NCBI GenBank assembly: GCA_005239725.1
Contig: SBBM01000008.1
Coordinates: 1 to 52,302, forward strand
Source of the DNA: Planctomycetales bacterium
GTDB taxonomy: Bacteria > Omnitrophota > Gorgyraeia > Gygaellales > Profunditerraquicolaceae
DNA: 52,302 nucleotides
Direction of reading: 5' to 3'
Positions 33,150 to 40,844 of this stretch are shown piece by piece. The notes under the pieces were generated by a model. It saw only the letters and a list, made by a program, of their open reading frames with translations. It did no database searches and was not told the origin of the DNA. Within the stretch, counting starts at the first letter, position 1, and the number at the start of each line of letters is the position of its first letter. A program made the translations under genes and the position numbers.

Positions 33150-33759
33150 TCCTGATTTTCACCTCTGCGGTTAAAGATACGGTTAAGGGCAATGAACCCC
33201 TGACCTGGTCCTGCCCGGAAATAACAATTACAAGCTTTTTACTTGTAAGTATAGCGCCGGCAGCCAAAGGAACTCCTGCGTCAGAATAAAACGGCGATTG
33301 CGTTATATTATCAAAAAACCAGCTATTCAATACCGTACCCCCATCATCAACTTCATTGCGCGTAAGCGTATCCGAAGCCGCGTCATAACTATATTCAATA
33401 TAATTAGTACTTAACGTATAATCACCTGTGCCGTTTATGCCTGTTACCGGCTTAAACTTTATATAATCTGCGGACGGGCTATTAGTATTAATCTGGATAA
33501 GGTTTGTCTGGCGGACATCCTTAACAACCCAATCCAAAATCCTTCTTACCTTAGCCTGGAGGTCGACTTTCTGTGAAGTTATGTCATTAAAAAGCTCGCC
33601 CTTAGTTAAAGTAAGAAACAACGTCGAAATAACCGTCAACAAAAGAAACGTTGTAACCAGCACTTCGACGAGAGTAAATCCTTTTTTATTCGCTTTCGCG
33701 CGCGATGCGCGTAGTGAGATTAAAGTTCCTGGCCCTTCCCCTTTCGATCCAGTTGACAT
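33142..33759 (-). CDS. Prepilin, PilW-like
   Basis: The 205-residue product has the prepilin motif KKG|FTLVEVLVTTFLLLTVIST with Glu at +5, preceded by a long 28-residue leader (from MSTGSKGEG). I kept the ATG at 33759 because GGAGG stands 9 nt upstream and no ATG lies closer to the cleavage site, although this makes a 74-nt overlap with the upstream pilin gene. PilW-like hints are LQAKVRRILDWVVKDVRQ after the helix. It is one of a group of six pilin-like genes in locus A. Confidence 0.77.
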   Translation of the reverse strand: MSTGSKGEGPGTLISLRASRAKANKKGFTLVEVLVTTFLLLTVISTLFLTLTKGELFNDITSQKVDLQAKVRRILDWVVKDVRQTNLIQINTNSPSADYIKFKPVTGINGTGDYTLSTNYIEYSYDAASDTLTRNEVDDGGTVLNSWFFDNITQSPFYSDAGVPLAAGAILTSKKLVIVISGQDQVRGSLPLTVSLTAEVKIRNE

Positions 33760-34081
33760 TTACGGTTACCTCCTTAAGGCCGTTAGCTATCTCTGTTACA
33801 GTAGGGCTGGGTATAGTTTCCGCGTTTAAATTCGTAAGCGAAGGAGGCGCATAAGTATCTATATTATTATATGCCAAGCCTTTAATCTGTTCCATTACAT
33901 ACTGGGCGTCTGTCGCCGCAATAGTCAAATTATTATTTGATTCATTCAACAAAAGAGAATAGACAAAAAGCGCCATCAGGCTCGTCGCGACAATAACAAG
34001 AATGCCCGCTGTTACGAGTAATTCTACGAGTGTAACCCCTTTCCCTTTCAAGAACTTAAAATTTATTTTCATCAATAGCAT
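33686..34081 (-). CDS. Prepilin, PilV-like
   Basis: From the ATG at 34081 (GGGAG about 12 nt upstream) the product has 131 residues, beginning MLLMKINFKFLKGKG|VTLVELLVTAGILVIVATS with Glu at +5. The following AATDAQYVMEQIKGL is PilV-like. An in-frame TTG at 34114 would add 11 residues but has no obvious ribosome-binding site. It overlaps the PilW-like gene by 74 nt. The two together likely contribute minor subunits to the tip complex of the locus A pilus. Confidence 0.72.
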   Translation of the reverse strand: MLLMKINFKFLKGKGVTLVELLVTAGILVIVATSLMALFVYSLLLNESNNNLTIAATDAQYVMEQIKGLAYNNIDTYAPPSLTNLNAETIPSPTVTEIANGLKEVTVNVNWIERGRARNFNLTTRIARESE

Positions 34082-34157
34082 TTTACTGCTTAACTCCCAT
34101 AAAGTCAACCACAAAAGAAATCCAACACGCGAAGATGGTTCTCATTGCAATATCGAA

Positions 34158-34183
34158 AGTTACAAGCAAGGGAAACGTCCCCT
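34158..34183. repeat. 26-bp intergenic repeat, copy 2 (GGGAAACGTCCCC family)
   Basis: Matches the copy at 26031-26056 at 24 of 26 positions and lies in the spacer between two pilin genes. The pair shows that this element is dispersed in the genome. Confidence 0.7.
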
Positions 34184-34191
34184 ATTTCTAT

Positions 34192-35427
34192 TTACTGGAA
34201 GGCGTACGGATTACTCAGTTCATACCAATTAGTTAACTCATAATCGTCTTCAACGGTGTCAAGGGTTGCCAAGGACTCATCATAATGGATATTTCCGTTT
34301 CCGGTAACCTCTACCGTTTTGCCGACCGCAGAACCGTAAAGATTGCCGTTTCCGCTGAATTTAATGTCTGTCTCAGGGGCATATATTGCAGCTTTAAGGT
34401 CTCCGTTCCCGGAAACAGTAACCCCGTTGCCCGGGCCATCATAGGCGCTGTAAAGGAGGCAATTTTGCGGCCGGACGGCGTTGTTAACAATGCCGTTACC
34501 TGAAATAGAGACGGTCCCGTCGGTATACATAATCAGCTGGCCTCCGCTATTAACCACAATCTTTCCGTTACCGCTTGTGCTCAAGGATGTTTCCGCGGTT
34601 AAATAAATGCGGACAGTGCCGCTGACATAGAGAGTGCCATTACCGGACACCGAGATAGAACCTGTTTTATAATTGCCGCCGGTCAGGGTTTGGCTGCCGT
34701 TACCGGAAACCGAAATGTTTGAACTACTCCCCAAAGAACTCAGGTCAGAAGGTATCTCGGTATCAGGCATATCTATATCGATTTTTCCCGTCGAACTCCC
34801 CGTTACCTTGGCATTACCGCTGGTTGTCACGGTCCCGCCTTCGCCGGTAAAGGCATCTCCTTTTACTTTGGCATTTCCGCTTAAAGCTACCGCGCCTATT
34901 GTTTCTCCGTCCGTTGCCACGTCACCGTTTGAATTAATATTGCTCCCTCCATATGCGCCTTGCGAAGAATCATAACTATCGGTAAAGCCATTCCCACTCA
35001 TCTTAATGCTGTTAACGCCAAAAGCGGCGTAACCAAACATGGGATAAGATGACCTCTGAAGCGCCCCCTCTACACTCCTTTGCACTCCCGAAACATTTCC
35101 TGCGGAAGTAATCAAGATATCATTTGTACCGATACCGCTGACGGTAACGCTAAAATTACCGTTGCCTAATGTCTCGGTAATACTTTTTGAAGATTCGGTC
35201 AATGTGTCCCAATCCGCCCAATCATTGTTCATTACCGCATAAATCCCCTTTTGCACTCCTGCTTCGGCCAGCCAGAATGATTCGGTTGACCTGCCCTGCC
35301 TGAGCGCCAGGCCCGACTCGGAAGCAATGCGCCCCAGAGATGCTGAGGATAAAATAGATAAAACCGTAATTGCAAAGAAGACAAACAAAAGGGCAACCCC
35401 TTTCCTCTCTTTTAGCTTACGAATCAT
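34192..35427 (-). CDS. Large PilX-like pilin with SGNG beta-helix-type repeats
   Basis: The 411-residue protein starts with a PilX/GspK-type helix RKG|VALLFVFFAITVLSILSSASLG with no Glu at +5, and FWLAEAGVQKGIYAV after it. The body (about residues 145-385) carries around ten short repeats of the SGNG(x)-type, such as MSGNGF, VSGNGSQ, VSGNGTLYV, TSGNGKIVV, ISGNGIV and VTGNGNI. Spacing of about 14-30 residues suggests a beta-solenoid. It may present a repetitive domain at the pilus tip for surface binding. It overlaps the upstream PilW-like gene by 11 nt and ends before a 110-nt spacer with a REP-like copy. Confidence 0.78.
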   Translation of the reverse strand: MIRKLKERKGVALLFVFFAITVLSILSSASLGRIASESGLALRQGRSTESFWLAEAGVQKGIYAVMNNDWADWDTLTESSKSITETLGNGNFSVTVSGIGTNDILITSAGNVSGVQRSVEGALQRSSYPMFGYAAFGVNSIKMSGNGFTDSYDSSQGAYGGSNINSNGDVATDGETIGAVALSGNAKVKGDAFTGEGGTVTTSGNAKVTGSSTGKIDIDMPDTEIPSDLSSLGSSSNISVSGNGSQTLTGGNYKTGSISVSGNGTLYVSGTVRIYLTAETSLSTSGNGKIVVNSGGQLIMYTDGTVSISGNGIVNNAVRPQNCLLYSAYDGPGNGVTVSGNGDLKAAIYAPETDIKFSGNGNLYGSAVGKTVEVTGNGNIHYDESLATLDTVEDDYELTNWYELSNPYAFQ

Positions 35428-35878
35428 TTCTCATCCTCGCCTTCTCGGTCAGGGTCAAAGTAATATCTTTTCCGCTGACGGTTTTAACCCCCTGCGCAGT
35501 TATTCTAATAACCGCGTCATCCTGGGTAAAATTCAGAGAAGCCACATCCTGAGCCAGCACCTTTGTCGTCCCCGGCGGGCATTCCCGGATCAGGTTTCCA
35601 GCGGAAAGGTAATAGGCAACGGAAAAACCGCTCAACGTAAAATCAATCTGGCTATTATCTCCCGATATCGTAACAGTGCCCCCCGCAGCCTGTCTTATCT
35701 CGCGGACCATGCCGTCCATTGACTGCCTCAAAGGCTGAAAAATATCCAGCTGGGCCATATCAATCCTCCAATTAAGGCCCCCGGCAGAAAAAGCTACTAA
35801 GATAACAGTAACCAACACGACAAAAATGAAAGCGGTTACCAGCACCTCAACAAGAGTAAATCCAGATTCTGACCGCAT
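35417..35878 (-). CDS. Prepilin, PilW-like
   Basis: The 153-residue protein has the leader MRSESG|FTLVEVLVTAFIFVVLVTVI, Glu at +5. FQPLRQSMDGMVREIRQAAGG follows, which resembles PilW/GspJ. It begins 14 nt after the PilV-like stop and overlaps the next gene (SGNG pilin) by 11 nt. The gene is intact. It is one of two W-like pilins in locus A, which suggests two sets of tip pilins (V-W-X twice), the second at 32.2-34.1 kb. Confidence 0.82.
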   Translation of the reverse strand: MRSESGFTLVEVLVTAFIFVVLVTVILVAFSAGGLNWRIDMAQLDIFQPLRQSMDGMVREIRQAAGGTVTISGDNSQIDFTLSGFSVAYYLSAGNLIRECPPGTTKVLAQDVASLNFTQDDAVIRITAQGVKTVSGKDITLTLTEKARMRNDS

Positions 35879-35892
35879 AAAACCCTCTTTTA

Positions 35893-36336
35893 TTAATATT
35901 CAGAAGTATTCAAATATGTCTGTAGCGAAGCGCTTCTCTTCCTTCCTGTCCGGTTCTCCCAGTTTACCGTAACCCTAATCGTTATCAGACCCGAACCGCT
36001 TACGGAGGTATCTATTGACTCATTGCTCAGGGCCGTTAAGCCCTGTGCTCCGATGGAAGCAGTATCCCAATCCCAATTGCCGCTGTTTATATCCGCAGCC
36101 ACGTTTGACGCCTGCGTATTCCTTATTTCCTCAAGCACATACTGGGCGTGCTCCATGGCTATAGAATTATTCCGGTTAGATTCATTTAAAAACATCGCGG
36201 ATATAAAAAATTGTAAAATCATGGGAATAGCTAAACCTAGAATCATAACCGCAATCAACAGTTCGACCATAGTAAAGGCCTTTTTGCTCTGCCGCTTCAT
36301 ACCCATGCGCTGTGCCATCTTTACTTTAAACTTCAT
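35893..36336 (-). CDS. Prepilin, PilV-like
   Basis: The 147-residue protein has a long leader MKFKVKMAQRMGMKRQSKKA|FTMVELLIAVMILGLAIPM with Ala at -1 and Glu at +5. NSIAMEHAQYVLEEIRNTQAS is PilV-like. The start at 36336 is backed by a GGAGG ribosome-binding site 7 nt upstream, which forms part of the terminator hairpin after the major pilin gene. Translation may thus need that hairpin to be unfolded, limiting minor pilin amounts. Confidence 0.82.
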   Translation of the reverse strand: MKFKVKMAQRMGMKRQSKKAFTMVELLIAVMILGLAIPMILQFFISAMFLNESNRNNSIAMEHAQYVLEEIRNTQASNVAADINSGNWDWDTASIGAQGLTALSNESIDTSVSGSGLITIRVTVNWENRTGRKRSASLQTYLNTSEY

Positions 36337-36376
36337 AAAAAATCCTCCGCCATTAAAATATTAATGACGGAGGATT
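36337..36376 (-). terminator. Intrinsic terminator of the major pilin gene, hiding the next ribosome-binding site
   Basis: On the minus strand a 16-bp stem (16 pairs, one G-T) with loop TATT is followed by TTTTTT. The stem's 3' arm includes the GGAGG of the next pilin gene. The stop codon of the major pilin is about 20 nt upstream. Strong, and probably leaky to feed the downstream pilins. Confidence 0.8.
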
Positions 36377-36394
36377 CTGAAACAAAATCCCAAC

Positions 36395-36793
36395 TTAACA
36401 TGCAGCAGGTGTCCCAAAGACTGCCCCGGTTGTAATACTGAAGTTCCTCGTACCTGTAGTTCCACAGGTTGTTGCGGTCGCTGTAGCAGTATAGCCGCTG
36501 GCATCGCTGGTTAATGTATAAGTATAACCCTGGGGATTGGTTGCCGTATAATCCTCATTCAGATACGGAGGAGTGGCCCCGGTTAAATCAGCTATTCCAG
36601 TCGGGTAGGCGCCGCCATTCGCCGAAGCATAAGATTCGCATGCCGTGGCAATCGTCTTCAAAGTTGCCTGGGCTGCGGATTCATTGGCGTTTACCCTGGC
36701 TCTCAGCAAGTTAGGTATAGCTATAGCCGCTAACAAGGCAATAATAGCTATGACTATCATGATTTCCACTAACGTAAAACCTCTCTTTTTCAT
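36395..36793 (-). CDS. Major pilin/pseudopilin
   Basis: The 132-residue protein has leader MKKRG|FTLVEIMIVIAIIALLAAIAIPNLLRAR, then ANESAAQATLKTIATACESY, and a short C-terminal domain with Cys at the end (TCGTTGTRNFSITTGAVFGTPAAC). This is the most typical pilin of the window, with AAAGGAGG 9 nt before the ATG, its own near-consensus promoter and a strong terminator. These traits mark an abundant subunit. It likely forms the main fibre of locus A. Whether it builds a true pilus or a pseudopilus cannot be judged from sequence. Confidence 0.92.
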   Translation of the reverse strand: MKKRGFTLVEIMIVIAIIALLAAIAIPNLLRARVNANESAAQATLKTIATACESYASANGGAYPTGIADLTGATPPYLNEDYTATNPQGYTYTLTSDASGYTATATATTCGTTGTRNFSITTGAVFGTPAAC

Positions 36794-36931
36794 CGCATAC
36801 TACCTCCTTTCTAAGGCATGATTGACTTGTGCGCTTTTAACCTCGTATTGTATTTATCCTATTAATATAACTTTCTTGTCTTACAGAGGTCAGTCTTTAA
36901 GCGCTTGTCGCCTTTTATCTTACGCACTGTT

Positions 36932-36960
36932 TTTATATCACCCCCTTCCTGGTTTGTCAA
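36932..36960 (-). promoter_or_regulatory. Strong sigma-70 promoter of the major pilin
   Basis: On the minus strand TTGACA is 17 bp from TATAAA, near-perfect. Transcription should start near 36925 and leave a 130-nt 5' leader. It lies directly downstream of the terminator of the structured-RNA locus. Confidence 0.8.
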
Positions 36961-36964
36961 GCAT

Positions 36965-36998
36965 AAAATAAAAAACCCTTAACGCGGGTGTGTTAAGG
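36965..36998 (-). terminator. Intrinsic terminator ending the structured-RNA locus
   Basis: On the minus strand CCTTAAC and GTTAAGG (7 bp) close an 8-nt loop, followed by GTTTTTTATTTT. It separates the structured region from the pilin promoter. Confidence 0.8.
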
Positions 36999-37278
36999 AC
37001 AAGATAAATACATCTACCAGATAAAGTTTCAGGGTAGAGCTAAGCACTTCATCTCTCCTCTTTGGCGGCTAGGCTCCCCCCACCCAGCCAGCACCTTATA
37101 AGGCTCTGGTTGTCCGGGCGTGGGGCCTGTGGCTTTGCCTCGCCATAACACTTTGGCGAGCCCGCCAGGACGGCGGGGCCCCAGGATTACTCCTGGTTTG
37201 CCTTTACTCCGTTAGAGATTTTCTCTATCGGAGTAAACCCCGTTATCTCTAACGGGGTTTATCAGTAGGATTCGCTTT
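36965..37278 (-). ncRNA. Candidate structured RNA of about 310 nt (unassigned)
   Basis: This gene-free segment has a promoter at 37285-37313 and a terminator at 36965-36998. Between them, on the minus strand, lie successive hairpins: 37235-37260 (11-bp stem, GAGA loop), 37203-37237, 37181-37196 (CCAGGA stem, GTAA loop), 37161-37177, 37139-37160 and a long imperfect stem 37076-37125. GCAAAGCC (37131-37138) and GGCAAACC (37195-37202) recall the core of c-di-GMP-I (GEMM) riboswitches, but they are separated by an extra 50 nt or so. No coding frame, tmRNA, RNase P, SRP or 6S signature was found. It could be a free RNA or a leader element that controls the pilin. Confidence 0.5.
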
Positions 37279-37284
37279 TAATAA

Positions 37285-37313
37285 AGTATAGCACGGAATT
37301 AGCCGGATTTCAA
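37285..37313 (-). promoter_or_regulatory. Sigma-70-type promoter of the structured-RNA locus
   Basis: On the minus strand TTGAAA is 17 bp from TATACT. It lies 11 bp after the stop codon of the UDP-sugar dehydrogenase gene. No coding region follows for about 490 nt, so it implies a non-coding transcript. Confidence 0.65.
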
Positions 37314-37323
37314 ACTGGCGGGG

Positions 37324-38634
37324 CTAGAGCCGGAAAACCTTGTTGCCGTTCCTGCCTTTGTAGACATTGCGCGTGTCAAATATGAGGCGGGAATTTTTAA
37401 GGATAAAGGCGTAATCCAAAGACGAATGGTCGGTTGCGATAATCACGCAGTCAAATTTAGCTAAATTGCCGACGGTAAGTTTTATAGACTCAAGGTTTAT
37501 GTGGTTTAATTTCAAGTAAGGAATTAGCGGGTCGTAGTAAAAAACGCCGGAATTGTGTTTTTGCAAAATATCAATAATATCTAAGGGCGGGGATTTTCTC
37601 AGGTCTTTTATATCCTTTTTGTAGGTAACGCCCATGACAAGGATTTTTGCCTTATCCAGGCTTATCCCCTTTTTATTTAAAATTTCTTTAACGCGCTCCA
37701 CAACATAATAAGGCATGTGCTGGATAACTTCCGAAGCCAGTTTTATAAAGCGCGACTTAAAACCGAATTTCTTGGCCTTCCAATAAAGGTACAGGGGGTC
37801 TTTCGGAATGCAGTGTCCGCCTACTCCGGGCCCCGGATAAAAAGGCATAAAACCGAATGGCTTGGTCTTGGCCGCGTCAATAACTTCCCAGATGTCTATC
37901 TTCATTTTATTGGCCATCATGGCTATTTCATCAATAAGGCCGATATTAATAAGGCGGAAGGTATTTTCCAGAAGCTTAATTGTTTCAGCGACCCGCGATG
38001 AGGAAACCGGCACAACTTTATCAATAATATTTTCGTAAACCAAAACGCCCAAAGAAGTTGCTTCCGGGGTGATGCCACCAATCACTTTCGGGATTTTTTC
38101 CAGAGTATAATGGGTATTGCCCGGGTCTATCCTTTCCGGGGAAAAACAAAGGTAAAAATCCCTGCCGTGCTTTAAACCGTTATTTTCCAGCAAAGGCAGG
38201 ATAACTTCTTCGGTAGTCCCGGGATAACTAGTACTCTCTAAGATAACCAGGGCACTCTTTTTTATATTTTTTGCTATCGCCTTTACAGCGCCCTTAATAT
38301 AAGAGATATCCGGGTGATGTTTTCTTTTTAGAGGCGTGGGGACGCAGATAAGGATTACCTCCCTTTCTTTTAGAGAATTGAAATGGCTTTCGGCCTTAAG
38401 CCTTCTTGTCTCAACCGCCTGCCTTAACTCTTTAGACGTTATGTCCGTTATATAGGATTCATTTTTTTCAATCCTTTTTATCCTGTCTTTATCCAAATCT
38501 ATGCCCAAAACATCAAAACCTCTCTTAACAAACTCTATTGCCAGGGGCAGGCCTACATAACCTAAGCCCACAACCGCAATTTTGGCCTGCTTTTTATAAA
38601 TTAGTTCTTTAAATTCAGGCAAATAATTTTTCAT
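37324..38634 (-). CDS. UDP-sugar 6-dehydrogenase (WbpA/WecC-like)
   Basis: The 436-residue protein has an N-terminal NAD-binding motif VVGLGYVGLPLAIEF and VPTPLKRKHHPD, the catalytic Cys in GPGVGGHCIPKDPL, and the C-terminal domain with VTYKKDIKDLRKSP. This belongs to the UDP-glucose/GDP-mannose dehydrogenase family; the specific pattern SPERIDPGN matches UDP-N-acetylglucosamine or mannosamine dehydrogenases such as WbpA. It supplies uronic acid sugars for surface polysaccharide. It follows lptD by 17 nt, so surface glycan and LPS functions adjoin. Confidence 0.92.
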   Translation of the reverse strand: MKNYLPEFKELIYKKQAKIAVVGLGYVGLPLAIEFVKRGFDVLGIDLDKDRIKRIEKNESYITDITSKELRQAVETRRLKAESHFNSLKEREVILICVPTPLKRKHHPDISYIKGAVKAIAKNIKKSALVILESTSYPGTTEEVILPLLENNGLKHGRDFYLCFSPERIDPGNTHYTLEKIPKVIGGITPEATSLGVLVYENIIDKVVPVSSSRVAETIKLLENTFRLINIGLIDEIAMMANKMKIDIWEVIDAAKTKPFGFMPFYPGPGVGGHCIPKDPLYLYWKAKKFGFKSRFIKLASEVIQHMPYYVVERVKEILNKKGISLDKAKILVMGVTYKKDIKDLRKSPPLDIIDILQKHNSGVFYYDPLIPYLKLNHINLESIKLTVGNLAKFDCVIIATDHSSLDYAFILKNSRLIFDTRNVYKGRNGNKVFRL

Positions 38635-38651
38635 ATCGCTGGTTATTTACC

Positions 38652-40844
38652 TTAAGGATTGGATTGCGAACCGGGTTTCGGAGCGTGATAACTCTTATTG
38701 AAATTAAATTCAATTTCCGGGAAGGCTTTGAGGCGGAATATGAGCCAGATACTTTCGCCTTCGCCGGCTTTTACATTATAGGTAAAATCAAGCTCCCAAC
38801 AGTGCAGGTCCCGGGAAATTATGTATTCCTGTTCCCTTAGGCCGGTTTTGTAAGACGAGCTTTTGTGGCCGGAACGAATCCTTTGATAAAGCGAGACTTT
38901 CCACTTAGGGCTTAGCCTCCATTTCAGGTTATAGGTATATTCGTTATTTACCTTGCCTGAAGGACTATTGACGTAGCGCTGGCCGAAACCAAAAGACCGC
39001 TCCTTGCCGATATCAAAATTTATATCGTAATTAGCGTTGGATACATAATCTTCAAAATGGTTATAGGTAAGGTCGGCATCCACCCTCATCCAGGAATAGG
39101 GCAGTAATTTCAGCTTATAAAGGAAATCTGAAAGGTTGCTTCCCCTGCCTCCCTTAGGCTTAAAAGTATAAGTGGTGGTTACTTTAAACTCAGCCAAATC
39201 AACAGTGGCTTTCTTCTTGCCTTTGCCGCGCTTAGTCTGTAAAAGATTGGTTAACTCTAAAATTGCGGCGTTAAGACGGGAAATAGAATCAATACTGGAG
39301 TCAATCTGCCTTAATTTACCGCTTTGAATAGTCGGCTCGTGGTTGTAGTCATAATCAATGGTAGGGGTGATTATATGCCGTAAACCATTTATATCCATGC
39401 CCAGGAAGTTGGATTTTACATCAAAAAGGCGGTAAAATTTTGTGCTCACGTCTGCGCCGGTGTAAAAAATAGTACGCGGATGAATAGCCGAGCCGTATAT
39501 ATCCTTATTGTAAAATGTCTCCCTGTTAGAAACAAAAGGGGTAACGCTGAAGAATGCGACTTTCATGGGCAGGGAAACTTTGTTGGTAGTATCAAACCTC
39601 ACCAAATCCACATCGGTAGTGGCATCGGCGGGAACGGCATTCTTTTTGTTATAACTTCCCGCTGAATTGGAATTATCAAAATAAAGCGGCGTCCCGGCTA
39701 TATGCAGGCTGGGCAGGCTATATTTGATTTCTGGTAATTTCTCAATCTGCGAATACCAGCGGTTCACGCGCTTCTGCAGCATAATATCCAGGCTTGAATA
39801 TTTAAAATTGTGATGCAGCGTATTGTAAGAAAGCGGCTGGGAATTCTTCTCGTACTCGCGGGGATAATAATCCTTGAGGATATTAAATTCAGTGCCCGCA
39901 ATCATCCTTCTTGAATCGGTAATCTTAAAATATTCCGTTGTCAAGTTTGTTCTGTCGGTTATATCCCATTTATGGCGGAACCTGATGAGGAAACGTTGGA
40001 ATTCCGCGGGTTTGCCTTCTTCAATCTCGTGCGCCCTCTCCTGGGTATAATAATATTTAAAATCCCCCTTGCCGAATGAATCCGTATGAAAATTCGCTCC
40101 GAAACCTTCAGCCATCCCGAGCTTGGACCGGTAATCAAAGTAAATCCTCCCGCTTAAGTTATCGGTAATATTATACCTCCAGGCGGAAAGCAGGAACGGG
40201 CCCCAGTCTTTGGTCTTTCCCGGCGTAAACTGCACATGCATAAGCGGGTCTTTTAAACTATGGTTGTACCACGGTAAATACGCGACAGGCAGGTTGCCCG
40301 CATAAGCTATATCATGCCTGGTCTGAATCTTATCCCCCGGGAAAAGGTTGATCCTTTTTGACTTTATGCGGTAATGCGGGAAATCCATGGCGCAGGTCGT
40401 AGCGTAACCGTTGTAACCGACAAACTCCTTGTCGCTTACCTTGTCCATCTTCTTGGCCTTGCCGAAATAAGGGTTGGCCCTGAATTTTGCGTCAAGGATA
40501 GTGCCGGTCTTTGTGTTAAAATTATAGGTTATCTGCGAACCCTCTATGATACCCTCCTCGTCTTCTACTTTAGTCGGGCCTTCAGTCTTCACATCTTTGG
40601 TCTGGGTATTTACAACCAGTTTTTCCGAAGTTAGTCTCGTGCCTTTATAATCTATTTTAACGTTGCCGGTGGCGGTGATTTCTTTACTTTCGCTATATTC
40701 GACGGTATCGCCGCTGACGTTAACCCCGCTGGATTTATCTTCCTGGGCAAACGAGCAAACCCAGACTTCAAAGCATAAAACCAAAAACAGGCTCAAGGCA
40801 GAAATATCAAGAAAGAAAATGCTTATTTTCTTATTATGCATCAT
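38652..40844 (-). CDS. lptD: LPS-assembly protein LptD (OstA-like)
   Basis: The 730-residue protein has a signal peptide (to about 33, ending FAQ), an OstA-type jellyroll domain (about 40-110: VNVSGDTVEYSESKEITATGNV) and a large C-terminal outer-membrane barrel (about 170-730), with many alternating Tyr and charged strands. The segment PVAYLPWYNHSLKDP is typical of the LptD plug and early barrel. It inserts lipopolysaccharide into the outer leaflet and is evidence for a diderm envelope. The start overlaps the kinase stop (4 nt); a second ATG one codon on is possible. Confidence 0.85.
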   Translation of the reverse strand: MMHNKKISIFFLDISALSLFLVLCFEVWVCSFAQEDKSSGVNVSGDTVEYSESKEITATGNVKIDYKGTRLTSEKLVVNTQTKDVKTEGPTKVEDEEGIIEGSQITYNFNTKTGTILDAKFRANPYFGKAKKMDKVSDKEFVGYNGYATTCAMDFPHYRIKSKRINLFPGDKIQTRHDIAYAGNLPVAYLPWYNHSLKDPLMHVQFTPGKTKDWGPFLLSAWRYNITDNLSGRIYFDYRSKLGMAEGFGANFHTDSFGKGDFKYYYTQERAHEIEEGKPAEFQRFLIRFRHKWDITDRTNLTTEYFKITDSRRMIAGTEFNILKDYYPREYEKNSQPLSYNTLHHNFKYSSLDIMLQKRVNRWYSQIEKLPEIKYSLPSLHIAGTPLYFDNSNSAGSYNKKNAVPADATTDVDLVRFDTTNKVSLPMKVAFFSVTPFVSNRETFYNKDIYGSAIHPRTIFYTGADVSTKFYRLFDVKSNFLGMDINGLRHIITPTIDYDYNHEPTIQSGKLRQIDSSIDSISRLNAAILELTNLLQTKRGKGKKKATVDLAEFKVTTTYTFKPKGGRGSNLSDFLYKLKLLPYSWMRVDADLTYNHFEDYVSNANYDINFDIGKERSFGFGQRYVNSPSGKVNNEYTYNLKWRLSPKWKVSLYQRIRSGHKSSSYKTGLREQEYIISRDLHCWELDFTYNVKAGEGESIWLIFRLKAFPEIEFNFNKSYHAPKPGSQSNP

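Noticed and set aside
36965-37278. tmRNA, RNase P, SRP or 6S RNA
   Set aside because: None of the conserved core motifs (for example GAGGAAAGTCC of RNase P or GGTTCGA at a tmRNA end) is present; left as unassigned.
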